Shown: positions 25,324-41,648, numbered from the stretch's first letter. The stretch: DNA of 64,000 nt from Humibacter ginsenosidimutans (GCF_007859675.1 NZ_CP042305.1:2108001-2172000), one strand, 5' to 3'. Notes: generated from the sequence alone by a model not told the origin. A program made the numbers and translations.

Positions 25324-25764
25324 TCAGCGTTCCTTCGCGTCGAGCAGGGAGTCGATGATGCGGCGCGTGGCGATCCATGCGGCCACGTTGGACGTGTAGA
25401 CGGCACGTCCGGCGTCGGTGATGCGGTAGTACTTGCGGCGGCCGCCCTGGGTCTCGTCGCCCCAGTACGGTTCGATGAGCCCGTCTTTGGTGAGACGACG
25501 GAAGCTCGCGTAGAGCGTGGCCTCCTTGATCTCGTACTCACCGCCCGCCGCCTCGCGGATCGCCTTGTGGATCTCGTAGCCGTAGTTGTCGCCGCGACGC
25601 AGCACACCGAGCACGATCGTGTCGGTGTGGCCGCGCAGCAGGTCCGCCGCGAAGGCGCCGGAGGCTCCGGCTCCGTCGCGTGCGGTGTCGGGGATGCCCG
25701 CGCCCGCGCGCCCGGCGTTCCCGCCGTCCGCACCGTGGGCATCCGCGTTCGAGTTGACTGCCAT
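25324..25764 (-). CDS. PadR family transcriptional regulator
   Basis: 146 residues. After a 40-residue flexible N-terminal extension comes the PadR winged helix: HTDTIVLGVLRRGDNYGYEI, KEATLYASFRRLTKDGLI and the wing GGRRKYYRITDAGR. The C-terminal helix (RRIIDSLLDAKER) serves dimerisation. First gene of the run PadR, prefix protein, ABC ATPase, ABC permease. Its promoter contains a repeated TCAAGTACT and appears to be nearly leaderless, which suggests autoregulation. Confidence 0.9.
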   Translation of the reverse strand: MAVNSNADAHGADGGNAGRAGAGIPDTARDGAGASGAFAADLLRGHTDTIVLGVLRRGDNYGYEIHKAIREAAGGEYEIKEATLYASFRRLTKDGLIEPYWGDETQGGRRKYYRITDAGRAVYTSNVAAWIATRRIIDSLLDAKER

Positions 25765-25765
25765 G

Positions 25766-25801
25766 TCAAGTACTATACGTGATCAAGTACTCGTGTAGCA
25801 A
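25766..25801 (-). promoter_or_regulatory. Leaderless-type promoter and putative PadR operator
   Basis: Minus strand: TTGCTA (25796-25801), 18-nt spacer, TATAGT (25772-25777). The start codon at 25764 lies only 7 nt past the -10, so the transcript would begin at or beside the ATG. TCAAGTACT occurs twice (25766-25774 and 25783-25791), spaced 17 bp, overlapping the -10 and spacer; this is a good site for PadR autorepression. Confidence 0.6.
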
Positions 25802-25908
25802 GGCTTCTTGAAATTCGCCGTTCCCCTGGAGCCCTGCCGCGCTCTATGCTGGCGACCGCGACGCCACCAGCTTCCGTGTGACGTCAGCACGACGCACGGG
25901 AGCCATGA

Positions 25909-27066
25909 ATGAGTGATGCCGGATACCCCTCGCCCTTTTCGCCGCAGCCGACAGGGTCGCCGCAGCCGACGGGAACGACGACGCGGCGCCGATCGCGGGC
26001 CCGATGGTACGTGTCGGCAGTGGCGGCCGTACTGGCCCTCGTGCTGAGCGTGACGGCGGGCATCCTCGGTGTCGGCTCGGTCGTGCGCAGCGTCGACGAC
26101 GTTCGCGCGTCGGTCGCCGCTGCGGCGCTGTATCGAACCGCCCTGACGAATTCCCTGGCCTCCGACGCGAACGACCTGGCTGCCAGTGCCACCGTCTCGT
26201 GGAACCAGGGGCGCTGCGGATTCGAACAGGATCAAGAGGCTGCTCAGCAGCAGATGACGTGCACCTCGCTCGCTCAGGACGACGATGGCGCGCCGTATCT
26301 GATCAAGGACCGCTATCTCTACACCGTGGGCGACGGCAAGGCGGAGTCGTACTACAAGGTGCTCGACGTCACCGCGGCGAAGGACTCCTCACTGACCACC
26401 TCGGACATCAGGTCGGGTTACCGGTACGTGCTGGGCAAGTGGGACAGGTACTACTCCGCGAAGGCGGATGCCGACTGGCTCGGCATGGGTGCGCGCAACC
26501 TGTCTCAGGAGGGGCCGATGGGCATCCTCGCCGGTGTGCAGCACATCTTTCAGGCCTCCTACTTCGACGAGTCGCTGTCGGCGCACGACAGGGCCTCGTA
26601 TCTGAAAGCTCTGACTGCCGCGCACCCGTTCCGGGTGAAGGGCGTGACGCAGCATGTGAGGTACCAGGGCATCGATGACGTGACGCGGTTGACCGTGACC
26701 GTCACCCGCGCCGCGTATCACGCGTTCGATCAGCGACTCGCCTCGACGTTGTCATCGTCGGTGCACTACTCGGCCGACTCCACGTCGTTCGACGACTCGG
26801 TCTTCGGGCGCACCGGAGTGCTCACCGCGCAGATCTACCTCGACGCCAACACCCGCATCGTCGGCGTGGCCACCACCATGCCGTTGGCCGCGCCGGTGCC
26901 GGAGAAGGTCTACGGAACGACGATGTCGACGGTGCGCACCTCGTTCACCACACTGTACGGGCAGAGCAATGAGCTCACGGTTCCTGCGGACTCGAAGACC
27001 ATCTCCGATCAGGCGTGGAGCAAGGCTCTCGATCAGGGCATGGGAAGCGGCTTCGGCGGGGCCTGA
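25909..27066 (+). CDS. Membrane-anchored protein of unknown function
   Basis: 385 residues from ATG 25909 with GGGAG upstream. A proline-rich cytoplasmic N-terminus with two PQPTG repeats, one transmembrane helix (about residues 33-57), then an extracytoplasmic domain of about 325 residues. That domain contains two Cys (CGFEQDQ and MTC) that could form a disulfide. No family recognised. Transcribed divergently from PadR; a shared function is not evident. Confidence 0.65.
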   Translation: MSDAGYPSPFSPQPTGSPQPTGTTTRRRSRARWYVSAVAAVLALVLSVTAGILGVGSVVRSVDDVRASVAAAALYRTALTNSLASDANDLAASATVSWNQGRCGFEQDQEAAQQQMTCTSLAQDDDGAPYLIKDRYLYTVGDGKAESYYKVLDVTAAKDSSLTTSDIRSGYRYVLGKWDRYYSAKADADWLGMGARNLSQEGPMGILAGVQHIFQASYFDESLSAHDRASYLKALTAAHPFRVKGVTQHVRYQGIDDVTRLTVTVTRAAYHAFDQRLASTLSSSVHYSADSTSFDDSVFGRTGVLTAQIYLDANTRIVGVATTMPLAAPVPEKVYGTTMSTVRTSFTTLYGQSNELTVPADSKTISDQAWSKALDQGMGSGFGGA

Positions 27067-27081
27067 CGCCGGCACGAGCCG

Positions 27082-27579
27082 TCAGTCGTCGCGCTTCTCC
27101 CACGGCCACCGCGGCCGGCCGCGCTGCTCCCGCCGCGAGGCGAGCACGATCATTTCCAGCAGCACGACGACGAGGGAGAGGATGCCCGCCGCCGCCGCGA
27201 ACGGCCCGATCAGCTGCTCGACGAGGAACGGCAGAAACCGGTAGGGGTTCGAGACGCCCACGACGATGCCGGCGCCGGCCGCGTATCCCACGTACGAACC
27301 GAGCGCGAGAAGCAGCGCCGTTCCGATCGCGACCTCGTGCCCGCGGTCGCGGCCGCGACGATCGACGGGCCGCCGGAGCGCGCGAACCAGCAACCCCGTG
27401 AAGACCACGGCCGTGGCGACCGCGCACGCGACGGGGCCGGCGAAGGCACCGGCATCCGGGTCGTCGATCACATCGCGCTCGAGCAGCAGGCTCAGCACGC
27501 CGAGCGCCGCGATGAGCATGGCGAGATAGAGCGCCGTCGCGAAGGCGGCGATGGCTGCGGCGTAGCGGCGGAAGTCCAT
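27082..27579 (-). CDS. Four-helix membrane protein of unknown function
   Basis: 165 residues from ATG 27579 (MDFRRYAAA); a GTG three codons earlier is an alternative. Four predicted transmembrane helices and a basic C-terminus (RGRPRWPWEKRDD). No family assignment. Convergent with 25909-27066. Confidence 0.6.
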   Translation of the reverse strand: MDFRRYAAAIAAFATALYLAMLIAALGVLSLLLERDVIDDPDAGAFAGPVACAVATAVVFTGLLVRALRRPVDRRGRDRGHEVAIGTALLLALGSYVGYAAGAGIVVGVSNPYRFLPFLVEQLIGPFAAAAGILSLVVVLLEMIVLASRREQRGRPRWPWEKRDD

Positions 27580-27670
27580 GGGTTTCACGTTGTGCGGAGA
27601 CGGGAGGCTGCCGCGGCGAGCGTCGGGCCTCGCCCGCACCTCACCAGGCTACGACGAGGGGACGGCCCGA

Positions 27671-28723
27671 TCAGGCGTTCTGTCCGGCCGCCATCGAACG
27701 GTCGTACTCGCGCTGCGCCTCGAGATTGCGGGCGCGAACACGCCGCCCGCGGGCGGCGATCCACGCGCCGAACCACATCGCCACCTCGCGTGCCACGATC
27801 GCCGAGGCGATCGTGAGCGGATGGGCCCACAGCGTGCCGATGAACTGATTCGCCTGATCGAGGCTGAGCGTCCACGCCTTGACCGTGAGCAGCGCGCCGC
27901 CGATATAGCCGAAGTAGACGATGACGCCCACGAAGAACGAGCCGAGCACGTAGGCCCACCAGCCGCCGCGGTTCACGATGGCGATGAGCAGGGCGTACGC
28001 GAGGAAGAAGATCACGACCGGCACCCAGAAGCCGGCCGTCGGCAGGTAGTGCTCCCACGTGTTCATGACCGTGCCCGGCGCATGCAACGCGAAGAGGTAG
28101 AACAGTCCGAGCACGACGGCGGCGAAGACCACGGCGAAGGCCAGCGTGGCGACCACCCCGACGAGGATGCCCATCAGCCGATTGCCCTTGCCCTTCGGCG
28201 GCGTCGGCGCTGTCACGTACACGGGCACGGGCTGCACGGGAGCTGCGGTCGCTGCGCCCGTGTCGACATCCGCGTCCGCGCCCGTCCCGGCCATGGATGC
28301 TGCGCCGGCGGCGGCAACGCCCGTCGCGTATGACTCTCGCTCCGGTTCCCCTTCGGACGCCGATTCGGTGATGGCGTCGGCCGCCGCTCCCGGCGCCTCG
28401 ACAGCCGGTTCCGGCTCGCCCTCGTCGACCGGCACCTCGTCGATGCGGTGCGGCTGATCGGCGAAGATCGGCGCCGTGCCCGATGCGCCGCCCGCGGCAT
28501 GTGCCGACGCCGCCACCGGCGGCACGTCGGCCTCGTCGAGGTCGGCGTCATCGGTGTCGAGGTCGGCATCGGCAGTGTCAGCGGCGACCGTCTCCTCGTG
28601 TGCGGTCGTCTCGACGGTGTCGACGGGCGTCCCGGTGAAGGCATCCTCGTTCTCATCGCCGACGGCATCCGTGGCGTCGGTCTCGTCGGGTCCGCCCGCG
28701 GACTGCGGAGTCTCGTTGCTCAT
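27671..28723 (-). CDS. Membrane protein with long acidic N-terminal region
   Basis: 350 residues from ATG 28723 behind GGAAGGGG. The first ~170 residues are disordered and rich in D, E, A, T (for example DADLDTDDADLDEADVPP), followed by a PVQPVPVYVTAPTPPKGK linker and four to five transmembrane helices. C-terminal basic tail. No family recognised. Lies between unrelated genes, just before the rpoBC terminator. Confidence 0.65.
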   Translation of the reverse strand: MSNETPQSAGGPDETDATDAVGDENEDAFTGTPVDTVETTAHEETVAADTADADLDTDDADLDEADVPPVAASAHAAGGASGTAPIFADQPHRIDEVPVDEGEPEPAVEAPGAAADAITESASEGEPERESYATGVAAAGAASMAGTGADADVDTGAATAAPVQPVPVYVTAPTPPKGKGNRLMGILVGVVATLAFAVVFAAVVLGLFYLFALHAPGTVMNTWEHYLPTAGFWVPVVIFFLAYALLIAIVNRGGWWAYVLGSFFVGVIVYFGYIGGALLTVKAWTLSLDQANQFIGTLWAHPLTIASAIVAREVAMWFGAWIAARGRRVRARNLEAQREYDRSMAAGQNA

Positions 28724-28856
28724 GGTGCCCCTTCCGACAGGCGGCGCGCACGGCGCGCTCGGTGGTGCCCAGACAGTCGTCGTCACGCTAACAGGGGGTG
28801 CCCGGCGCCGGGATGAGGCGCACCGCGGCATGGCCGCTCGTCGTGCGCCCAGACGG

Positions 28857-28895
28857 CGAGGAGCCCCGCGCCGGGTTGTGGCGCGGGGCTCCTCG
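28857..28895. terminator. Terminator-like perfect 16-bp hairpin
   Basis: Arms 28857-28872 and 28880-28895 (CGAGGAGCCCCGCGCC and complement), 7-nt loop GGGTTGT. It lies between the rpoC stop and the start of the gene at 27671-28723, so it is well placed to stop rpoBC transcripts. The plus strand continues into a G-run instead of a T-run. Confidence 0.65.
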
Positions 28896-28914
28896 GGTGT
28901 GGGGGGGGTAGCGG

Positions 28915-29073
28915 CAGTTATATCGCCGCTTCGCGGCTCATGACTTCAATCGGTCGGAGGGAGCGAGCGAAGCTCGCGCTGTTCCTGCCTCAATCAGTTA
29001 TGTCGCCGCTGGCGCGGCTCATAACTTCCATCGGCTCGGCCGAGCGAGCAAGCTCGCTCGGCTCTCGCCTCAG

Positions 29074-29074
<1 letters not shown>
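28915..29074. repeat. Two tandem 80-bp units directly behind rpoC
   Basis: Units 28915-28994 and 28995-29074 both begin CAGTTAT and continue TCGCCGCT, CGCGGCTCAT, ACTTC, ATCGG, GAGCGAGC, GCTCGC, GCCTCA. A third CAGTTAT (29075-29081) is the reverse complement of the end of rpoC, including its stop. Each unit contains two hairpins: an AGTTAT/ATAACT-flanked CGCCGC/GCGGC stem, and GCCGAGCGAGC-AA-GCTCGCTCGGC (29039-29062 in unit 2). The stems would also work as terminators. Confidence 0.75.
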
Positions 29075-32955
<3,881 letters not shown>

Positions 32956-32999
32956 TTTCTCTCCTCGTAAGAAAGTTCGTCAGTAGGGTCTGGCTGGCT

Positions 33000-36527
<3,528 letters not shown>

Positions 36528-36780
36528 GGAAATAACCTCCATGGGGTCCCTGAGCGGGGACCACGGGTGACTGTCGGTCAGGTTGTGGTGTGGACGAGGA
36601 CTCCCGCTACAGTGATGCCGTGCCGTTGTGCTCTATCTGACCGGATGCCGTCACCGCTGCTTCAGACTCTGCGAACAGAGGCCCTGAAATCAGGTGATCG
36701 GCGGCCCAGCCCATGCACACACCGGGGACACGCAGAGCCGACCGCAATATGAAGGCGTGAGTGTGGGAGCGCAAAGTACG

Positions 36781-36810
36781 AGTATATGCGCAAGAACACG
36801 CGCGTGTCCA
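36781..36810 (-). promoter_or_regulatory. Putative rpoBC promoter
   Basis: Minus strand TGGACA (36805-36810), 18-nt spacer, TATACT (36781-36786). It gives a 5' untranslated leader of about 245 nt before the TTG at 36527, a length common for rpoB leaders. Assigned by consensus only. Confidence 0.5.
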
Positions 36811-36818
36811 GCGGATTC

Positions 36819-36847
36819 TTGACCTGAGACTCGTCTAGGGGTATAAG
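36819..36847 (+). promoter_or_regulatory. Consensus-like plus-strand promoter with no plus-strand gene
   Basis: TTGACC (36819-36824), exactly 17 nt, TATAAG (36842-36847). It faces away from rpoB, back to back with its promoter, toward hairpin B1 and the 3' end of the minus-strand DUF559 gene. No plus-strand protein gene follows, so it could drive an antisense or structured small RNA, or be a chance match. Confidence 0.4.
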
Positions 36848-36913
36848 CGCAGCTTCGCGGCCCGTATTCCCGCGGGTTCGGCGCGCGGCGCGGCCGCTGC
36901 GCCGGCCGCCGAC

Positions 36914-36989
36914 GTACACAATTCAGGTCCAGCCGGCCACCCACGCCCACGCCCTCCGGCATTCCGTGGTCTCAGCCTGAATTGTGTAC
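36914..36989. repeat. Hairpin repeat B1, downstream of the second DUF559 gene
   Basis: Perfect 14-bp inverted repeat GTACACAATTCAGG (36914-36927) / CCTGAATTGTGTAC (36976-36989) around 48 nt. It lies 42 nt past the stop of the DUF559 gene at 37032. The core CACAATTCAGG recurs in B2 and a half site on the other side of the gene. Confidence 0.75.
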
Positions 36990-37031
36990 CGGTCGGCGAC
37001 CCAAGGAACAACGGTCGCCCGCTCAGACGAG

Positions 37032-37904
37032 TCAGTCGAGAACAACGCGTCGACCCGCGCCGCGGCGCAGATGACGGCGCTCGTGGATGACCGTGAGAAT
37101 CGCCGCTTCCGCTCGTTCCCAGTGGTACAGCACGTGGTCATAGCGGAGACGGATCACGATGTACCCCATCGCGACCAGGGCAAGGTCGCGATCGTAATCT
37201 CGCTTCGAGGCGTAGCCATCGTGGAATCCGCTGCTGTCGCATTCGATGACGAGGCGGTCTCCGACCAGCAGATCGACAATGCCGACACCACCGATGCGTA
37301 CCTGGCTCCGCACCCGAACGCCCAGGCGGCGCAGGCGGTCCCGCACCAGGGACTCGGTTCCCGACTGACTTGTCCCGTCGAGACGTGCAGCGAGCGAAGG
37401 CAGACAGGAGTCGACTTCTTCGCGGCGCAGGACGTTCCGATAGATCGCAGAGTCCGCCATGGCGATGACGTTCTCAGCGGGCTGGCAGATGCCGGCATCC
37501 ATCAGCACGCGGCCGGCGATGACGATCGCCTGTCCGAACGCGCCCGCGACCGGCGACCAGTGCAGACAGATCGGCGTGCCATGGCGGTCCACGAGGACCC
37601 CTTCATCGTCGTGGGTGCGACGAAGCCGCGAGGCATTCGCGGGAACGGCGACGTGTAGCCGCCCATCGCCCATCGTCCACATTCGGTGATGAGGCGCAGC
37701 CGAGACGCTGGTGAGCGCGCCTCCGAGGTAGACCGCCTCGATGGCATCCTCATCGGCATCGCTGCGCGCGTACCATCCGCGGCGAATGCGGGCGAGCGCG
37801 CCGGTCTCGAGGGCCATCGCGATCTCGCGGCGCGTCGCGCCGGAACAAAATAGGTCCGCGATCGACACGACACCGAGATCGCCGGCTTCGAGATCGCTCT
37901 GCAC
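37032..37904 (-). CDS. DUF559-type endonuclease-like protein with AbiEi-like wHTH N-terminus
   Basis: 290 residues taking GTG 37904 as start. The frame is open to 38009, but that part runs into the hairpin repeats, and residues just after 37904 begin the regular wHTH (VVSIADLFCSGATRREIAMA, ETGALARIRRGWYA). The C-terminal DUF559/Vsr-like core reads GVGIVDLLVGDRLVIECDS, then FHDGYASKRDYDRDLALVAMG and YIVIRLRYD, retaining D, E-x-D and D-x-D patterns. Distant paralogue of 21197-22204. Bracketed by hairpins B1 and B2. Confidence 0.78.
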   Translation of the reverse strand: MQSDLEAGDLGVVSIADLFCSGATRREIAMALETGALARIRRGWYARSDADEDAIEAVYLGGALTSVSAAPHHRMWTMGDGRLHVAVPANASRLRRTHDDEGVLVDRHGTPICLHWSPVAGAFGQAIVIAGRVLMDAGICQPAENVIAMADSAIYRNVLRREEVDSCLPSLAARLDGTSQSGTESLVRDRLRRLGVRVRSQVRIGGVGIVDLLVGDRLVIECDSSGFHDGYASKRDYDRDLALVAMGYIVIRLRYDHVLYHWERAEAAILTVIHERRHLRRGAGRRVVLD

Positions 37905-37948
37905 GGGTTGACGATGCCCGAGCGAACGAGCCGCCGCGTCTGTCGGCC

Positions 37949-37960
37949 CTGAATTGTGGA
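37949..37960. repeat. Half copy of repeat B
   Basis: CCTGAATTGTGG, the right arm core of the B hairpins, 45 nt upstream of the chosen DUF559 start. No matching left arm was found nearby, so it looks like a degenerate or half element. Confidence 0.5.
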
Positions 37961-38001
37961 AACCCGGCCATAGACCAGACTTGTGGAGGCGAAGTGTCCG
38001 C

Positions 38002-38077
38002 GTGCACAAATCAGGTGTGAGCGGCCTGCGGCGACCGCAGGACGAGCCGGCCGCGGATCGTCACCTGAATTGTGCAC
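38002..38077. repeat. Hairpin repeat B2, upstream of the second DUF559 gene
   Basis: Arms GTGCACAAATCAGGTG (38002-38017) and CACCTGAATTGTGCAC (38062-38077), 16 bp with one mismatch, 44-nt loop. Same total length (76 nt) as B1 and the same CACAATTCAGG core. Confidence 0.75.
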
Positions 38078-38128
38078 CTGAGCGGCGGGGCCGGCCGAAC
38101 GGCGAGGCGAGCAGAACGGCGGGGCCGG

Positions 38129-39067
38129 CTACGACCGGGCGAGGGCGATCGCCTGGGCGCGGTCGCGCACCTGCAGCTTGGCGAACAGCGAGTTGATGTG
38201 CGTCTTCACGGTGGCGACGCTCACGAACAGAGATGCCGCGATCTCACCGTTGCTGCGACCCTCGGCCACCAGCGCGAGCACGTCCGCCTCCCGCGCCGTG
38301 AGCTGCGGATGCCGTGCGCGCAGCTCCGCGGCAGACGGCGCCGTTCGCGGAGCGAGGGGTGGGACACCGTCGCCGGACCGCGCCGGACCCGGCGTAGAGG
38401 GCGGAATGCTGTGGGCGGACGGCGAGCCCGGGGTGGTTCGTGGAGTGCTGTCGGCGGGTGCCGGAGGGTTGTGCCCTTCGACTCGCTGCGCTCGCTCAGG
38501 GAGCAGGGCGGGGGCCGACGTCGGCTCGAGAGCGCCGGGAGCGCCGGGAGCGTCGCGAGAATACGGCGCCCGCTCAGCGGGATCGGGCGAAGGAGACGAC
38601 GGCGTCGGGCCGCCGGCGGCGGCCGAAGGAGACGTCAGCCCGCCGATGAGGCGGGCGCCGACGTCGCCGGAGAGCGTCGTCTGGCCGCGCGCGACCGAGC
38701 GCACCGCGGCGGCGACCTCGGCACGGGAGGCATCCTTCGTGAGGTACCCGCGGGCTCCGGCCCGCAGGGCGCCCATGATCGAGGCGTCATCGGCGTAGGT
38801 CGTGAGCACGAGCACGGCGGTACCCGGATGCTCGGCCACGATACGGGCGGTGGCCGCGGCGCCGTCGAGCACGGGCATCCTCAGGTCCATCAGCACGACG
38901 TCGGGCGCCGTCTCGGCGACCAGTCGGCATGCCTGTTCGCCGTCGGCCGCCTCGCCGACCACCTCGATGTCGGGCAGCAGATCGAGCACGGTCACGAGTC
39001 CGTCGCGCACGATCGCCTGGTCGTCGGCGACGAGCACGCGGATCGTCTCGGCTTCCGCCTCGGTCAT
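38129..39067 (-). CDS. NarL/LuxR-family response regulator with long linker
   Basis: 312 residues; ATG 39067 with GGAGGAG upstream. REC domain about 8-130: acidic pair ADDQ, phospho-acceptor Asp61 in LMDLRMP, TTY and Lys in LTKDAS. LuxR HTH at about 250-312 ([33 protein letters not shown]). Between them lie about 100 residues rich in P, S, A, G, whereas members of this family usually have about 20. The linker DNA contains a repeat-like sequence at 38474-38501. Follows the histidine kinase by 13 nt. Confidence 0.92.
   Translation of the reverse strand: MTEAEAETIRVLVADDQAIVRDGLVTVLDLLPDIEVVGEAADGEQACRLVAETAPDVVLMDLRMPVLDGAAATARIVAEHPGTAVLVLTTYADDASIMGALRAGARGYLTKDASRAEVAAAVRSVARGQTTLSGDVGARLIGGLTSPSAAAGGPTPSSPSPDPAERAPYSRDAPGAPGALEPTSAPALLPERAQRVEGHNPPAPADSTPRTTPGSPSAHSIPPSTPGPARSGDGVPPLAPRTAPSAAELRARHPQLTAREADVLALVAEGRSNGEIAASLFVSVATVKTHINSLFAKLQVRDRAQAIALARS
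38474..38501. repeat. Repeat-like 28-bp sequence inside the response-regulator linker
   Basis: Begins CCCTTCGACTCGCTGCGC and ends TCGCTCAGGG. I recall this type of sequence as a dispersed intergenic repeat in high-GC actinobacteria; that is memory, not a search. Here it is translated in frame as part of PERAQRVEG in the linker. Confidence 0.45.
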
Positions 39068-39080
39068 CGCTCTCCTCCGG

Positions 39081-40295
39081 TCATCGCGGCACCGCCGCGC
39101 GCGCGTGCACCACGAACTCGTCGCCGTCGCGCCGTGCCGTCACCTGCGCAGCGGGCAGCTCGCCGAACCGTTCGGTCATGCCGACGAGTCCGCGCCCGCC
39201 GCCCGAGGTCGCGAGCGCATCCGTCGGCGATGCGTCGGGCACCGGGTTCGACACCGTCAGCTCGACGCCGTCGTCCGTCCAGGTCACGCGCACGGTCACC
39301 CGACGTCCCGGTGCGTGCTTGCGCGCGTTGCTCAACGACTCCTGCAGAGCGCGGCGCAGCGCCGTCGCGAGATCGGCCGGCACATCGCGCGGCGTGCCGA
39401 GCTGCTCGAAGTCGATGCGTCCGCCGAGCCGTTCGTGCGCGTCGATGAGGTCGATGAGCGCCGTCGCAAGGTCGGCCGAGCTCACGGATGCCACGGCATC
39501 CGGCTGCGCCCTCAGCGCCTCCACCGCACGTCGGGCCTCGGCCAGTCCCGAGGCCGCCATCGAACGGGCGTCGCCCAGCCGGGCGAGCGCGGCATCCGTC
39601 TTGCCCGCCTCGAGCTGCGCCTCGACGGCGTCGAGCTGGATGACGAGACCGCCGAGGCTGTGCGCCAGCACGTCGTGCATGTCCCTCGCGAGCGACTGCC
39701 TGGCGGCGAGCGTGGATGCCTTCGCCTGTTCCTCCCGCATCGTCGCGGTGCGCTGCGCCAGTTCCGCTGCAGCCTCCTGACGTGCCCGCGACTGCCGCCG
39801 GTTCACCCCGCCGAGCAACGCGACCATGACGGCGAACTCGATGGAGACCACGCCCTCGACGGTCACGCCCCGCTCCCCGTTCACCGCGGCGAGAAGAGGC
39901 GGGACTGCGACCAGGACCGCGGCGATCACCGCGAACGTCCAGACCAGCCAGCCGGGTTCGCGCGGCGAGGCTATCGAGATGATGCCCGCGATGACCGGAA
40001 CGATCAGGAGACCGTTGGTGGGCCAGGCGACGACGCCTCCCGCCATGACCATCGCGAACAGGAGCACACGAATGGTGCTCCGCCACCGCGCCGGAACGGC
40101 GAGCACCGCAGCCCAGGCGAGCACCGAGACCGCGGCGACCGGTATGGTCCAGGCCGGCACCGCTCCGATCGACCACTGGCGCAGCAGGTAGCCGGTGACG
40201 GCGAGGATGCCGACGAGGCTCAGCGCGAGTCCGAAGCCGGTGCGGCGCATCGGGTGCTCGAGCGCGCCGTCGCCCATGCTCGTCACGACGGTCAC
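39081..40295 (-). CDS. NarL-type sensor histidine kinase
   Basis: 404 residues from GTG 40295, chosen for GGAGGGGGAG just upstream; ATG 40487 in the same frame would add 64 disordered residues. Five or six transmembrane helices (about 12-165), then HisKA_3 dimerisation with the phospho-acceptor His at about 207 ([13 protein letters not shown]) and a HATPase_c domain ([22 protein letters not shown]). It phosphorylates the response regulator encoded 13 nt downstream. Signal unknown; no large sensing domain. Confidence 0.9.
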   Translation of the reverse strand: MTVVTSMGDGALEHPMRRTGFGLALSLVGILAVTGYLLRQWSIGAVPAWTIPVAAVSVLAWAAVLAVPARWRSTIRVLLFAMVMAGGVVAWPTNGLLIVPVIAGIISIASPREPGWLVWTFAVIAAVLVAVPPLLAAVNGERGVTVEGVVSIEFAVMVALLGGVNRRQSRARQEAAAELAQRTATMREEQAKASTLAARQSLARDMHDVLAHSLGGLVIQLDAVEAQLEAGKTDAALARLGDARSMAASGLAEARRAVEALRAQPDAVASVSSADLATALIDLIDAHERLGGRIDFEQLGTPRDVPADLATALRRALQESLSNARKHAPGRRVTVRVTWTDDGVELTVSNPVPDASPTDALATSGGGRGLVGMTERFGELPAAQVTARRDGDEFVVHARAAVPR

Positions 40296-40525
40296 CTCCC
40301 CCTCCGCGTCGCCCGACGCGGAGGATGCCGCGCGAGGCGTCGACGACGGATGCCGGAGCGCCGCGCGCGGCACGGCATCCGGGCTCCATCCTGCCGCATC
40401 GGGGGCTGCGAGTGCTGGGCCGCGCACGCCTCGGCCGGTCGAAGTCGGATCGTGCACGCGCGAGCGGCTCGAAGCGGCACCGGTCATGCGCGCCGCCCGA
40501 ACCCCGAGCGGTCGGCGTCGGGCTG

Positions 40526-41080
40526 TCAGACCCGGGCCGGCGTCGTGACGCGACTGGCGCGGTACATGATGACCGCAACGCGGGCGATACGGTTCGCGGC
40601 GACCATGAGCAGGATCACCCCGGTGGAGGCGGCGAGCGCGGAGCCCGCCATACCGGCGAGCACGTCGATGCCGACACGCACCGCGATCAGCACGAGCCAC
40701 AGCACCATGCCCAGCCACCCGGTGCGGGTCTCGAGGGTGACGGGGCTCGCGCTGGGCCGCTTGTCGTTCGCGTGCGCCTCCCGGTACAGGCGCACCCCGT
40801 CGTCGCTCAACGGCCGGATGATGGCGATCGCCCCCATGAGCGCGCCGAGCCCCACGGAGACGCCGAGCTCGATGAGCAGCACGGCCACGTCCACTCCGGT
40901 GAGGGCCTGCAGCTTCGTGGTACCGCTCAGAGTGGCGAGGCCGACGATGCCCAGAATGACGGGCAAGCGCCACATGCGACCTGGATCGATCGCCCGCCAG
41001 GTCAGCTGCCGGTAGCCCACGAAGACGACCACCGCCACGATGATGAGCGCGTTGCTGAGGAGCTGGATCGAGAGGGACAC
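40526..41080 (-). CDS. Four-helix membrane protein upstream of the two-component genes
   Basis: 184 residues from GTG 41080 (VSLSIQLLSNALIIVAVVVF) with AAGGA upstream. Four predicted transmembrane helices; the motif YRQLTWRAIDPGRMWRLP sits after the first. It resembles DUF1453-type proteins only loosely. It precedes the kinase and regulator in the same direction and may be co-transcribed, possibly as target or co-sensor. Confidence 0.65.
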   Translation of the reverse strand: MSLSIQLLSNALIIVAVVVFVGYRQLTWRAIDPGRMWRLPVILGIVGLATLSGTTKLQALTGVDVAVLLIELGVSVGLGALMGAIAIIRPLSDDGVRLYREAHANDKRPSASPVTLETRTGWLGMVLWLVLIAVRVGIDVLAGMAGSALAASTGVILLMVAANRIARVAVIMYRASRVTTPARV

Positions 41081-41285
41081 GGTGTTCCTTGTCTGAGAGC
41101 GGACGATGACAGGTGACTCACGCCGCGCGGTCCGACCGCGCACGTCGAGCCGTGCGGGCCGAGCCGTCTGGCCCGAGGATGCTTCCACTCTCGCGCCCCT
41201 GCACCGACGGCGACACCGCCCGCGGGTGGAGGTTCGGGTGGAGATCGGGTGGAGACCCGCACGAGCGGGGTGGGAGGATTCCGCC

Positions 41286-41648
41286 ATGGATGCCCGCCTC
41301 GCCGCCCGAGAACTCCGCGCGCTCGAGCCGATCTTCCACCGGTCTGCCGCCGGGTCGCCGCGCTCGGCGTTCGAGGCGATGGTCGACGAGCAGTACTGGG
41401 AGGTGGGGGCATCCGGAGCCGTCTACGAGCGGGAGTTCGTGCTCGATGTCGTCGAGGAACGTCACCGGGGCGAGCCGGAGGACCGCGGCCTGCATGTCGA
41501 CGACTTCGCGGTGCGGCTGCTCGAGGGCGACACCTGGCTCGTGACGTACGCGCTGCTGCAGGACGAGCGGCACTCTCGGCGGTCGACGATCTGGCAGCGT
41601 CGCGGCGAGCGCTGGGTCGCGTTGTACCACCAGGGGACCCTCTCCTGA
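41286..41648 (+). CDS. DUF4440/NTF2-like protein
   Basis: 120 residues from ATG 41286. Short alpha+beta protein: helical start (AARELRALEPIFH), LLEGDTWLVTYAL and STIWQRRGERWVALYHQGT strands typical of DUF4440 members of the NTF2-like superfamily (SnoaL/ketosteroid-isomerase fold). Such proteins bind small ligands or act as isomerases; nothing here fixes a substrate. Confidence 0.8.
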   Translation: MDARLAARELRALEPIFHRSAAGSPRSAFEAMVDEQYWEVGASGAVYEREFVLDVVEERHRGEPEDRGLHVDDFAVRLLEGDTWLVTYALLQDERHSRRSTIWQRRGERWVALYHQGTLS

